Source of the DNA: GCA-2701705 sp036163455
GTDB taxonomy: Bacteria > Pseudomonadota > Gammaproteobacteria > GCA-002705445 > GCA-002716945
Direction: 5' to 3'
NCBI GenBank assembly: GCA_036163455.1
Contig: JAYZKL010000038.1
Span: 1-40,274 of the forward strand
Length of the DNA stretch: 40,274 nucleotides
The translations under genes were made by a program, and so were the position numbers. Numbering within the stretch: the first letter of the stretch is position 1; each line of letters starts with the position of its first letter. Below the pieces are notes generated by a model. That model saw nothing but the letters and a program-made list of their open reading frames with translations, made no database searches and was not told the origin of the DNA. Positions 7,204 through 16,146 of this stretch are shown here, one piece after another.

Positions 7204-8315
7204 ACAGAAATATTAATAATCTTAAAAAAATAGTAATAAAAATTGGTAGCTCTCTTATCAGTGAAGATAAACTATTGTCTGAAAAAAGAATTCTAAATTG
7301 GGCTAAACAAATTTCAGGACTTAGAAAAGAAGGAAAAGAGATTGTTATAGTAACCTCTGGATCAATCAGTCAGGGTCAAAATCTTCTAAATATGGACAAA
7401 AGACCTGATAATCTTGAGACATTACAAGCTTTAGCTGCTATCGGTCAACAACAATTAATGGGCATATATGAAGATTCTTTTCAGAAATCTAATATCTTAA
7501 CAGCGCAAGTTTTATTGACACATCAAGATATGATTGATAGAGAACGCTATCTAAATGCTAAAGCTACTATACAAAAAATTATCAACCTTGATGCTATTCC
7601 TATAATTAATGAAAATGATGTAGTAGCAACTGAAGAAATAAGATTTGGAGATAATGATACACTTGCGGCCATGGTATGTAATTTAATAGATGCAGATTTA
7701 TTAATAATTCTAACTGACCAAGATGGTTTATTTGATAAAGATCCAAAATCAAATAAAGATGTAAAACTTATAAAAGAATGTAATGTTGATGAGATTTCTA
7801 TTTCTGACATTGAGTTTAAATCTAAAAGCACTTTTGGCACTGGTGGTTTTAAAACTAAATTGAATGCAGTTAAGATTGCCTCATCTTCAGGTACTACATC
7901 AATAATAGCATCAGGTAATTCTAATCAAGTAATAGAAAAAATCATGGGTAATAATGAAATAGGAACTATTTTTCATCCAAGCCAAAAACCTCTAACTGCA
8001 AAAAAACAATGGCTAGATAATTATTCTAATTCTGATGGTTCTGTAATTTTAGATGATGGGGCTATTAAAGCAATTAATTCAAGCGGAACTAGTTTGCTAG
8101 CTGTTGGTATTACTAAAGTAAATAATAAATTTAAAAGAGGTGAAATAATAAGTTGTCTAAATTCAGATGCAATAATTGTTGCCAAAGGCATAACTAATTA
8201 TAGTTCAGAAGAAATAGATTTAATTAAAGGTTTGGCAAGTGATAAAATAAAATCTACTCTTGGTTATATTTCAAACGATGAAATAATTCACCGTGATAAC
8301 TTGGTTATCTTATAA
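7200..8315 (+). CDS. proB: glutamate 5-kinase
   Basis: A 371-residue enzyme phosphorylating glutamate, the first step of proline synthesis. The amino-acid kinase domain begins with Val-Ile-Lys-Ile-Gly-Ser-Ser and contains Asn-Glu-Asn-Asp-Val (residues 137-141) and Phe-Gly-Asp-Asn-Asp-Thr-Leu, the substrate and ATP loops. A C-terminal PUA domain (about 275-371) is present, as in E. coli ProB (367 residues). Its start overlaps obgE (ATGA) and its stop overlaps the convergent rpsT stop by 6 bases. proA is not in the window. Confidence 0.95.
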   Translation: MNRNINNLKKIVIKIGSSLISEDKLLSEKRILNWAKQISGLRKEGKEIVIVTSGSISQGQNLLNMDKRPDNLETLQALAAIGQQQLMGIYEDSFQKSNILTAQVLLTHQDMIDRERYLNAKATIQKIINLDAIPIINENDVVATEEIRFGDNDTLAAMVCNLIDADLLIILTDQDGLFDKDPKSNKDVKLIKECNVDEISISDIEFKSKSTFGTGGFKTKLNAVKIASSSGTTSIIASGNSNQVIEKIMGNNEIGTIFHPSQKPLTAKKQWLDNYSNSDGSVILDDGAIKAINSSGTSLLAVGITKVNNKFKRGEIISCLNSDAIIVAKGITNYSSEEIDLIKGLASDKIKSTLGYISNDEIIHRDNLVIL

Positions 8316-8570
8316 ACTTTTTATTTGTTTATTTAATCTTGATTGATATCTAGCAGCTTTATTCTTATGGATTAAACCTTTTTTTACTAGCTTACCAGCC
8401 ATAGAAGTGACCTCTTTGAAAAACTCATTTGATTTCTCTTTATTTTTATCAGCAAGAGATTTTAAAACTTTTTTTATACTTGTTCTGAAAGCCGATTTTT
8501 GAGATGCATTTCTCTCTCTAGCTTTTATAGCCTGCCTTACTCTTTTTCTAGCCTGCGAGGTATTTGCCAA
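8310..8570 (-). CDS. rpsT: 30S ribosomal protein S20, UUG start
   Basis: An 86-residue basic protein of the small subunit that binds 16S rRNA. I place the start at the TTG at 8568-8570, giving (M)ANTSQARKRVRQAIKARERN, the canonical S20 N-terminus. A further TTG five codons upstream would add residues not found in the family and would remove the Shine-Dalgarno sequence GGAGAAG, which sits 6-7 bases before the chosen TTG. E. coli rpsT also begins with UUG, and there the weak start is part of S20 autoregulation. The gene is convergent with proB, and its own promoter lies upstream. Confidence 0.93.
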   Translation of the reverse strand: MANTSQARKRVRQAIKARERNASQKSAFRTSIKKVLKSLADKNKEKSNEFFKEVTSMAGKLVKKGLIHKNKAARYQSRLNKQIKSL

Positions 8571-8606
8571 TGTAATCTTCTCCAATAAAAGGTAAAATAA
8601 AACAAG

Positions 8607-8635
8607 ATTATCTCAATGTAGGTACAAACTGTCAA
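8607..8635 (-). promoter_or_regulatory. sigma-70 promoter of rpsT
   Basis: On the minus strand TTGACA (8630-8635), a 17-base spacer and GATAAT (8607-8612) give a nearly ideal housekeeping promoter. Initiation near 8600 leaves about 30 bases of leader before the UUG start at 8570. Confidence 0.78.
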
Positions 8636-8662
8636 TAAATAGATTAATAAGTGACTAGCTAA

Positions 8663-10228
8663 ATGACTAAAAATGAAGGAGATTCTATATTAAAGTCTTC
8701 ATCTGTTGTAGGTGGGATGACTTTTGTTTCAAGAATTACTGGTTTTGTAAGAGACATTATTTTCGCAAATATATTTGGTGCCTCCTCAAGCACGGATGCT
8801 TTTTTTGTTGCTTTTAAGATTCCAAATTTTTTCAGAAGGTTATTTGCTGAAGGTGCTTTTACTCAAGCTTTTGTCCCCGTATTAACTGAATTTAAAGAAA
8901 GAAAGTCTGGCGAATTAAAAACTTTTGTTAGCTATGTTTTTGGTAATTTATCTCTTATACTCTTTTTGATTACATTCCTTGGCGTTGTTTTTTCCGATCA
9001 GATTATAAGTTTATTTGCTCCTGGTTTTTCTGTTGAGGATGGTAGGTTTAAATTAGCATCTGATATGTTAAAACTTACATTCCCGTACCTTTTCTTTATC
9101 TCACTTACGGCTTTTTGTGCTGGTATTTTTAACACTTACGACAAATTCTTTTTACCTGCAATAACCCCAGTTATACTTAATATTTCATTAATTTCATCTG
9201 CTCTTTTTCTGACAGTTCTTTTTGATGAACCAATTAAAGCCTTAGCCTTTGGAGTACTAGTAGCTGGAATATTGCAATATTTGGTTCAATTACCATCTCT
9301 AAATAAATTAGAGTTTTTAGTGTTACCTAAAATAGGTTTTCAATTTGAGGGCGTAAGGAAAGTATTAAAACTTATGGCACCAGCCATAATAGGGTCAGCT
9401 GTTGTACAAATTAATTTATTGATTGATTCAGTAGTAGCATCATTATTAGCAGCAGGTGGTATTAGCTGGCTATATTATTCTGATAGATTAGTAGAGTTCC
9501 CACTGGGTGTTTTTGGTATTGCAATCGCTACTGTTATTTTGCCTAATCTTTCAAAGAAATTCTCAAATGAAGATTTAGGTGGATTTAAAAAAACAATAAA
9601 GTATGCTATCTCACTTGCTATTGTTTTTAGTTTACCAGCAATGTTTGGTTTAATTATTTTATCTCAAAACATCATAGCTAGCCTATTCCAATACGGAAGT
9701 TTTGATTCATTTGATACAAGTATGTCTTCATTAAGTCTTATTGCTTATTCGATAGGCTTGCCTGCATTCATTATTATGAAAGTGTTATTAACTGGGTTTT
9801 TTTCACGACAAGACACAAAAACACCTGTCAAATATGGAATTTATGCGATTATTTTTAATGTAGCAATGAATCTGACGGTTGTAATCTATTATACATATAA
9901 CCCTTTTGTTGGTGCACACGCATTCCTAGCATTAGCAACATCACTTTCTGCATGGATTCAAGTTATTTTGCTATATTCACATCTACAAAAGATTGAGATT
10001 ATCCCAAAAAATTTATTTTTAAATAGCCTTAACTTAAAAGTGTTGTTGAGCTGTTTTTTCATGGCAATACTTTTATTAACTATACTGATGCCAATCGATA
10101 TTTGGACAACAAAAGAGTATTATATCCGAGGTTTACTATTACTTTTTTATATAGCAATAGGGGGTATAGCTTATATTGCTAGCATATATGCTCTTGGCTT
10201 TAGATATAAAAAGGATTTATCTATATGA
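8663..10228 (+). CDS. murJ: lipid II flippase MurJ (MviN)
   Basis: A 521-residue polytopic membrane protein of the MOP superfamily that flips lipid II across the inner membrane for peptidoglycan synthesis. About fourteen hydrophobic segments are visible. The N-terminal signature around residues 20-60 includes Ser-Arg-Ile-Thr-Gly-Phe-Val-Arg-Asp and Phe-Arg-Arg-Leu-Phe-Ala-Glu-Gly-Ala-Phe, both MurJ hallmarks carrying essential arginines. Length equals E. coli MurJ (511). It opens the run murJ-ribF-ileS-lspA-fkpB-ispH and overlaps ribF by 4 bases (ATGA). Confidence 0.95.
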   Translation: MTKNEGDSILKSSSVVGGMTFVSRITGFVRDIIFANIFGASSSTDAFFVAFKIPNFFRRLFAEGAFTQAFVPVLTEFKERKSGELKTFVSYVFGNLSLILFLITFLGVVFSDQIISLFAPGFSVEDGRFKLASDMLKLTFPYLFFISLTAFCAGIFNTYDKFFLPAITPVILNISLISSALFLTVLFDEPIKALAFGVLVAGILQYLVQLPSLNKLEFLVLPKIGFQFEGVRKVLKLMAPAIIGSAVVQINLLIDSVVASLLAAGGISWLYYSDRLVEFPLGVFGIAIATVILPNLSKKFSNEDLGGFKKTIKYAISLAIVFSLPAMFGLIILSQNIIASLFQYGSFDSFDTSMSSLSLIAYSIGLPAFIIMKVLLTGFFSRQDTKTPVKYGIYAIIFNVAMNLTVVIYYTYNPFVGAHAFLALATSLSAWIQVILLYSHLQKIEIIPKNLFLNSLNLKVLLSCFFMAILLLTILMPIDIWTTKEYYIRGLLLLFYIAIGGIAYIASIYALGFRYKKDLSI

Positions 10229-11160
10229 AAATAATTCATGGACTAAAATCTTTATCAAAATGTAAAAGCGGGTGTGCTGTAACTATTGGTAATTTTGATG
10301 GATTTCATAAAGGTCATAAAAAACTTATTGAACATATAAAAAACCAATCAAATAAACGATCACTATGTTCTACTATTATTACTTTTGAGCCATTACCAGA
10401 AGAATTTTTTAATTATGCTAAGTTCAAAAGATTAACAAGGCTAAAAGAAAAACTAAAAATCTTTCTTGATAATGATATCGACCAAGTTATATGTTTGAAC
10501 TTCAATAACAACTTTTCAAAAATAACAGCTACTGACTTTATTTCTAAAATTTTAATAGAGTATTTAGATACAAAATACTTAGTTATAGGTGAGGATTTTA
10601 AATTTGGTTGTGAAAGAAAAGGTGACTATAAGTTATTACAAGACTTTGCTGGTAAGACAGGGATGGAGGTTGTCACAATTGACTCGCAAATATTCAATAA
10701 TAAAAAAATAAGCAGTAGTGCGATTAGAGAAGCTCTTTCGCAAGGGAATATTAGTTATGCGAATAAGCTGCTAGGAAGAGAATATTCCATTACAGGAAGA
10801 ATTACTAAAGGTGATTCACGAGGTCATCGACTAGGCTATCCAACAGCAAATATTGACATATATAAATCCTATCCAATAGATGGTATATTTGTAGTGCAGA
10901 TATCAATGGAAAATAATGAAAACCACTATGGTCTCGCCAGTGTAGGCAACAAACCGACATTCTCTGGAAAAAATAACACTCTAGAGGTGTATATTTTCAA
11001 TTTTAATAAAAATATATACAATCAAAAAATAAAGGTCTCTTTTATTTCTAAACTTAGAGATCAAATAAAATTTGAAAATGAAGATGAGCTGATAAAACAA
11101 ATGGATTTAGACTATAAAAATGCTTTAAAATTTCTTGAAGATCACAGTAATGAGCTATAA
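10225..11160 (+). CDS. ribF: bifunctional riboflavin kinase / FAD synthetase
   Basis: A 311-residue enzyme making FMN and FAD. The N-terminal adenylyltransferase domain carries GNFDGFHKGH at 22-31, the nucleotidyl-transferase HxGH-type motif, and Ile-Ser-Ser-Ser-Ala-Ile-Arg near 166-172. The C-terminal flavokinase domain begins with Gly-Arg-Ile-Thr-Lys-Gly-Asp and contains Gly-Tyr-Pro-Thr-Ala-Asn. Order and position before ileS match gammaproteobacteria. It overlaps murJ by 4 bases and ileS by 11. Confidence 0.95.
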   Translation: MKIIHGLKSLSKCKSGCAVTIGNFDGFHKGHKKLIEHIKNQSNKRSLCSTIITFEPLPEEFFNYAKFKRLTRLKEKLKIFLDNDIDQVICLNFNNNFSKITATDFISKILIEYLDTKYLVIGEDFKFGCERKGDYKLLQDFAGKTGMEVVTIDSQIFNNKKISSSAIREALSQGNISYANKLLGREYSITGRITKGDSRGHRLGYPTANIDIYKSYPIDGIFVVQISMENNENHYGLASVGNKPTFSGKNNTLEVYIFNFNKNIYNQKIKVSFISKLRDQIKFENEDELIKQMDLDYKNALKFLEDHSNEL

Positions 11161-13939
11161 AGATACACTCAATCTACCATCTACGAATTTCCCTATGAAA
11201 GCAAACCTATCTCAAAAAGAGTTAGAATTGTTAAAGCGTTGGCAAGAAATTAACTTATATGATGAAATTAGAAAAAATAGAAAAGACTGCAAAAAATTTA
11301 TACTTCACGATGGACCCCCTTATGCTAATGGCGATATACACATTGGCCATGCGGTTAATAAAATTCTAAAAGATTTTGTAATTAAAAGTAAAACTATCTC
11401 TGGCTATGATGTGCCCTTTATACCTGGTTGGGATTGCCATGGACTTCCTATTGAGCTGCAGGTTGAAAAAAAATTTGGCAAATCAAAATTTAAAGACAAT
11501 AGTAATGCTTTTAGAAAGGCGTGTAGAGAATATGCAAACAAGCAAGTTAACAAGCAAAGAGTAGATTTTATTAGATTGGGTGTTAATGCTGATTGGGAGA
11601 ATCCTTATTTAAGTATGGATTCCAAATTTGAAGCATCCATTATTAGAAGCCTCTCCAAAATAATCTCAAATGAACATATTTATTACGGATCTAAGCCAGT
11701 CCATTGGTGTATAGAATCAGAATCAGCTCTTGCTGAAGCGGAAGTAGAATACAATGATATTACATCAGACGCTATCGACGTGATGTTTAAAGCGTGTGAC
11801 TCCTCTTCAATTAAAAAGATTTTTAATGCTGAAAAGAAAGAACCTGATATATTTTTTGTAATTTGGACTACTACTCCATGGACACTTCCTGCAAATCAAG
11901 CAATTGCAGTTGGCAAAGATATAAAGTATTCCTTAATAGAATTAAATAAAAATCTATTAGTATTAGCTAAACCTCTATTAGAAAGTGTTATGAAAAAAAT
12001 AAAAAATGCTAATTTTAATATACTTGGTGAATGTCTAGGAAAAGATTTAATTACTTGTAAAGTTGAACACCCTTTTTACAAAAAACAGGTTCCTATAATT
12101 TCAGCATCACATGTAACAACTGATAATGGTACTGGTCTTGTTCATATAGCCCCAGGTCATGGTCAGGAGGATTATATTTCTGGAATTGAAAATAATCTTG
12201 AAATATTTAACCCAGTTGATGGAAAAGGTAAATTTATTGATTCTCTTGAACTCTTTGGAGGCTTGTCTGTACGTGATGCAGATGAAAAAATTATTAAAGT
12301 ATTGGAAGAAAAAAATAGACTTTTAACACATGAGAAATATACACACAGTTATCCGCATTGCTGGAGATTTAAAACACCTCTTATTTTTAGAGCTACACCA
12401 CAGTGGTTTATTAGTATGGATAAAAATAAATTAAGAGAAAAAATTTCCAATTCTTTATCAGAAACAAAATGGGTTCCTGTTTGGGGACAAGATCGTATTA
12501 AAGAGATGATCAAAAATAGACCTGACTGGTGTATTTCTAGGCAACGTTTTTGGGGAGTTCCAATTCCTTTATTCATACATAAAAAAACAAATGACCTTCA
12601 TCCAAATACAAAAGAGTTGCTAGATAAAGCTGCGAATATAGTTGAAGATGGCGGTATCGAAAGTTGGTTTGATTATGATAAAACTCAATTACTTGAATCT
12701 GACAATGATGATTACCAATCAGTCACAGATACTCTTGATGTTTGGTTTGATTCAGGAGTAACTCATATTTGTGCTATGCAAGAAAGAGGGTTAGGTGAAG
12801 TGGCAGATTTATATCTTGAAGGATCTGATCAACATAGAGGGTGGTTTCAATCATCACTGATTACTGCTATAGCAACAATTGGTAGACCACCATATAAATC
12901 AGTCTTAACACATGGTTTTGTAGTTGATGCTGAAGGACAAAAGATGTCAAAGTCTCTTGGCAATATAATATCTCCACAGGAAATTATTAAACATCAAGGT
13001 TCAGATATTTTACGATTATGGGTGGCAACAACTGACTACAGCAAGGAAATGAATATTTCTGAAGAAATAATTAAAAGGACCACAGAATCATATAGAAGAT
13101 TAAGAAATACAGCTAGATTTTTACTTTCCAATACTGATGACTTTGATGTTTCAAAAGAGCAAGTAGACTTCAAGAAAATGTTGATACTTGATAAATGGAT
13201 TTTAAAGAAAGCCAAAGAATTACAAAATAAAATTAAGCTGCATTATGAAACATATAAATTTCATCAGATAGCTCAAGATATACAGAACTTCTGTACTACT
13301 GAATTAGGAGGTTTTTACCTAGATATAATTAAAGACCGTTTATATACAACTCAAAAAGATAGTTTAATAAGGAAATCATGTCAGACTGCCTGTTATAAAC
13401 TCCTAAAAATGCTAAATATTTGGATTGCCCCAATTCTATCTTTTACGGCAGAAGAAATTTATCTTCATAAAAAAGATTCTAAATTAAAGTCAGTTTTTCT
13501 AGAAAAATGGGTGGATGAAGAGTTTGACTTAGAGAAGGAAGATTCTGAAATATGTGACTTATTATTTGAATTAAGAAATGATGTTTCAAAAGAATTAGAG
13601 TCTCTAAGAAATTCAGGTAAAATTGGATCACCCTTAGACGCAACATTAGAAATACATGTAGATTCAAAATTATTTGAAAAATTAGAGAATTTTAGAAATG
13701 AACTAAAATTTATATTTATAACGTCTAATTGCACTCTAAGCCAACTACAAAGTAATAATAAATCAAAGAAGGTTTTTGACTATAATTATTCTATTAATGT
13801 AGAAAAAAATCTAAATAAAAAATGTGAAAGGTGTTGGCATAAAAATGAATCAGTTGGAACGATCAAAAATCATGAGAACTTATGTTCTAGGTGTTTTGAA
13901 AATATTGAAGGGCAAGGCGAGACACGTCAATTAGCATAA
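11150..13939 (+). CDS. ileS: isoleucyl-tRNA synthetase
   Basis: A 929-residue class I aminoacyl-tRNA synthetase charging tRNA-Ile, with an editing domain. HIGH is at 64-67 and KMSKS at 598-602. The C-terminal zinc finger has C892-x2-C895 and C912-x2-C915, the type found in bacterial IleRS such as that of E. coli. I start at ATG 11150, giving MSYKDTLNLPSTNFPMKANL, which matches the family, rather than at an in-frame TTG five codons upstream. The start overlaps the ribF end by 11 bases and the stop overlaps the lspA start (TAATG). Confidence 0.96.
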   Translation: MSYKDTLNLPSTNFPMKANLSQKELELLKRWQEINLYDEIRKNRKDCKKFILHDGPPYANGDIHIGHAVNKILKDFVIKSKTISGYDVPFIPGWDCHGLPIELQVEKKFGKSKFKDNSNAFRKACREYANKQVNKQRVDFIRLGVNADWENPYLSMDSKFEASIIRSLSKIISNEHIYYGSKPVHWCIESESALAEAEVEYNDITSDAIDVMFKACDSSSIKKIFNAEKKEPDIFFVIWTTTPWTLPANQAIAVGKDIKYSLIELNKNLLVLAKPLLESVMKKIKNANFNILGECLGKDLITCKVEHPFYKKQVPIISASHVTTDNGTGLVHIAPGHGQEDYISGIENNLEIFNPVDGKGKFIDSLELFGGLSVRDADEKIIKVLEEKNRLLTHEKYTHSYPHCWRFKTPLIFRATPQWFISMDKNKLREKISNSLSETKWVPVWGQDRIKEMIKNRPDWCISRQRFWGVPIPLFIHKKTNDLHPNTKELLDKAANIVEDGGIESWFDYDKTQLLESDNDDYQSVTDTLDVWFDSGVTHICAMQERGLGEVADLYLEGSDQHRGWFQSSLITAIATIGRPPYKSVLTHGFVVDAEGQKMSKSLGNIISPQEIIKHQGSDILRLWVATTDYSKEMNISEEIIKRTTESYRRLRNTARFLLSNTDDFDVSKEQVDFKKMLILDKWILKKAKELQNKIKLHYETYKFHQIAQDIQNFCTTELGGFYLDIIKDRLYTTQKDSLIRKSCQTACYKLLKMLNIWIAPILSFTAEEIYLHKKDSKLKSVFLEKWVDEEFDLEKEDSEICDLLFELRNDVSKELESLRNSGKIGSPLDATLEIHVDSKLFEKLENFRNELKFIFITSNCTLSQLQSNNKSKKVFDYNYSINVEKNLNKKCERCWHKNESVGTIKNHENLCSRCFENIEGQGETRQLA

Positions 13940-14406
13940 TGCGACTATTTTCAATTCTTATTATTTTAATCGTAATTCTTATTGATTTTTTTTCCAAGAA
14001 AATTATAGAAAGTAATATTGATAATAGCTCATTAATTCTAAATCAATATATAACTATAACTAAAACCTATAATAAAGGAATAGCATTTAGTATGTTTGAT
14101 TCAAGTTCTCCATTAACTAATATTTTTTTTTCAATTATTGTTTTTCTTATTCTACTTATAATTATCAATTTTTTTATTAAAAATTTTAATTCTTTTACTA
14201 AATCTGAATGCTTTGCTTGGTACATGATTATAGGAGGAGCTACTGCGAATCTTATAGATCGCTTACTTCATGGTCATGTATTAGATTTTCTTATTATTCA
14301 TTATGAAAGCCTTTATTTTCCTGCTATTTTTAATTTTGCTGATAGTTTTATTAGTCTTGGAATCTTTATACTTATATTGAATTATTTTAGAAATGAACAT
14401 AATTAA
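13939..14406 (+). CDS. lspA: lipoprotein signal peptidase (signal peptidase II)
   Basis: A 155-residue inner-membrane aspartyl protease that cleaves the signal peptide of prolipoproteins. Four hydrophobic segments are visible. The conserved catalytic blocks are Gly-Gly-Ala-x-Ala-Asn-Leu-Ile-Asp-Arg and the later Phe-Asn-Phe-Ala-Asp-Ser, each holding one catalytic Asp. Position between ileS and fkpB is the classical order. It overlaps ileS by one base and fkpB by 14. Confidence 0.95.
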   Translation: MRLFSILIILIVILIDFFSKKIIESNIDNSSLILNQYITITKTYNKGIAFSMFDSSSPLTNIFFSIIVFLILLIIINFFIKNFNSFTKSECFAWYMIIGGATANLIDRLLHGHVLDFLIIHYESLYFPAIFNFADSFISLGIFILILNYFRNEHN

Positions 14407-14833
14407 ATTTGGATCAACTATTGAAATGCATTATTCAATCTCCAACTTGGATGGAATTAAATTTGAGTCTACATTTGATAAAAAACCAATAGTATTTACT
14501 ATAGGAGATGGACTGATTCCACAAAAATTAGAAGTGCCTTTATATGGTCTTAGTGAGGAAGAAGAACAAACTATACAATTAGAAGCTAAGGATGCTTTTG
14601 GTCTACGTGATGAAAATAAAGTCAAAACAATTAAAAGAAAGGTGTTTCCCCAAGAAAAAATGATAAAAATTGGTAATGTGTTAGAGTTTGATATAAAAAC
14701 AAAAGCTGGAAAAGAGAATTCAACTTTTGGTATGATAAAAAATATTAAAGGTGAAGATGTTCTGGTTGATTTAAATCACCCTCTTGCGGGGCAATCAATT
14801 CTCTTAAGAGTAAAAATACTAAAAGTAAAATAA
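14393..14833 (+). CDS. fkpB: FKBP-type peptidyl-prolyl isomerase, SlpA/FkpB type
   Basis: A 146-residue cytosolic prolyl isomerase with the SlyD/SlpA architecture: an FKBP domain split by the chaperone 'insert in flap' domain (about 70-120). The diagnostic Val-Asp-Leu-Asn-His-Pro-Leu-Ala-Gly-Gln block is near residue 125. It lacks the His-rich metal-binding tail of SlyD, which favours FkpB. It lies between lspA and ispH, one base before the ispH start codon. Confidence 0.92.
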   Translation: MNIIKFGSTIEMHYSISNLDGIKFESTFDKKPIVFTIGDGLIPQKLEVPLYGLSEEEEQTIQLEAKDAFGLRDENKVKTIKRKVFPQEKMIKIGNVLEFDIKTKAGKENSTFGMIKNIKGEDVLVDLNHPLAGQSILLRVKILKVK

Positions 14834-14834
14834 C

Positions 14835-15782
14835 GTGCAAAGATTAACAGGAAAAAGAATTATTCTAGCAAACCCAAGGGGCTTTTGTGCAGGTGTTCAA
14901 AGAGCAGTTGACATCGTAGAAAAAGCTATTGAAATTTTTGGTAACCCTATATATGTGAAACATGAAGTTGTTCATAATAAATATGTAATCCAAAAATTAA
15001 AAGAAAAGGGAGTTATTTTTATTGAAGATATAAAACTAGTTCCAGAAAAATCTATTATAGTTTTTAGCGCACATGGAGTCTCTACTAAAGTGAAAGAAGA
15101 ATCAGAAAAAAGGAATCTAAAAATATTTGATGCAACTTGTCCTCTCGTAACAAAAGTACATTTAGAGGTGCATAAATATGCATCTGAAAATAGAGATGTA
15201 ATACTTATAGGTCACAAGGGTCACCCAGAAATTGAAGGGACCATGGGTCAATACAAATCTGAGTTTGGAAAAATATATTTAATTGAAGATGAAGATGATG
15301 TAGATAAAATTAATATTACTAATAAAAGTATTGCATATGTAACACAAACTACCCTTTCAGTTGATGACACCAAAAATATAATTGATAAAATCAAAATTAA
15401 ATTCCCAAATATTGTTTCTCCAGCTAAAGATGATATATGCTATGCAACACAAAACAGACAAGACGCAGTTAAATCAATTCTTAATTTTTGTGATTGTTTA
15501 ATTGTAGTTGGGTCAGTCAATAGTTCAAATTCAAAGAGACTTACAGAATTAGCTGGAAAGCAAAATATTCCTGCTTATTTGGTTGATAGTAAAAGTGACA
15601 TAAATTTAGATCAAATTAGTAAACAAAATATTATAGGAATAACTGCTGGGGCTTCTGCACCAGAAATCTTAATTGATGAAATTATCCAATACCTTGAAAG
15701 CCAAGGGGCTTCTGTTGATGAAAATAATACAAATATAATTGAAGAAGATATAACTTTTAGCCTACCCAAAGAATTAAGATAG
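14835..15782 (+). CDS. ispH: 4-hydroxy-3-methylbut-2-enyl diphosphate reductase
   Basis: A 315-residue Fe-S enzyme performing the last step of the non-mevalonate isoprenoid pathway, which feeds ispB in this window. The three cluster cysteines are Cys18 (in Gly-Phe-Cys-Ala-Gly-Val), Cys102 (Ala-Thr-Cys-Pro-Leu-Val) and Cys202 (Asp-Ile-Cys-Tyr-Ala-Thr-Gln-Asn-Arg). The start is GTG, just after the fkpB stop. It ends 10 bases from the convergent end of dsrR, so the dsr locus is placed directly against the housekeeping operon with no evident terminator between them. Confidence 0.96.
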   Translation: MQRLTGKRIILANPRGFCAGVQRAVDIVEKAIEIFGNPIYVKHEVVHNKYVIQKLKEKGVIFIEDIKLVPEKSIIVFSAHGVSTKVKEESEKRNLKIFDATCPLVTKVHLEVHKYASENRDVILIGHKGHPEIEGTMGQYKSEFGKIYLIEDEDDVDKINITNKSIAYVTQTTLSVDDTKNIIDKIKIKFPNIVSPAKDDICYATQNRQDAVKSILNFCDCLIVVGSVNSSNSKRLTELAGKQNIPAYLVDSKSDINLDQISKQNIIGITAGASAPEILIDEIIQYLESQGASVDENNTNIIEEDITFSLPKELR

Positions 15783-15792
15783 AAATTGTAAT

Positions 15793-16146
15793 TTACAAAT
15801 CATGAGTAACATTTGTGTCTAAATCTTCATCTGGTGGATTAAAGTTTGGATCATTTGGGTTCAAAAATATAAATTGAAAATTATTCTTTTCTATTTCAAC
15901 ATAATCTAACTTACAATTTTTTAGATTTGTCATACACTCTGGCGAGATAATTAAATCTATATCATTAATCTTCAATCTTAAATCTTCCTCTTTTGATTGG
16001 TCAAAGCCCATAAGATAATTAAACTTCCCATTATTTTCTACATTTACTGCTATTCTTAAAGGCCATTCTTTTGAATCAGCTTTTTCTGAAGCTTCCTTAA
16101 TTTGCTTAGCTGCAGAATCAGTAATATAAAAAATTTCTTTATTCAT
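15793..16146 (-). CDS. dsrR: DsrR, A-type-scaffold-like protein of the dsr operon
   Basis: A 117-residue protein with the IscA/ErpA fold: it starts with Ile-Thr-Asp-Ser-Ala-Ala-Lys-Gln-Ile and ends with the Phe-x-Phe-x-Asn-Pro-Asn-x-Pro block of that family. The three cluster cysteines of true A-type scaffolds (Cys-x-Gly-x-Cys at the end) are missing. This is characteristic of DsrR, which in Allochromatium vinosum is needed for normal Dsr expression and sulfur oxidation. I choose ATG 16146 because it overlaps the dsrN stop as ATGA; a start 5 codons further upstream is possible. It is the last gene of the operon; dsrS is absent. Confidence 0.85.
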   Translation of the reverse strand: MNKEIFYITDSAAKQIKEASEKADSKEWPLRIAVNVENNGKFNYLMGFDQSKEEDLRLKINDIDLIISPECMTNLKNCKLDYVEIEKNNFQFIFLNPNDPNFNPPDEDLDTNVTHDL

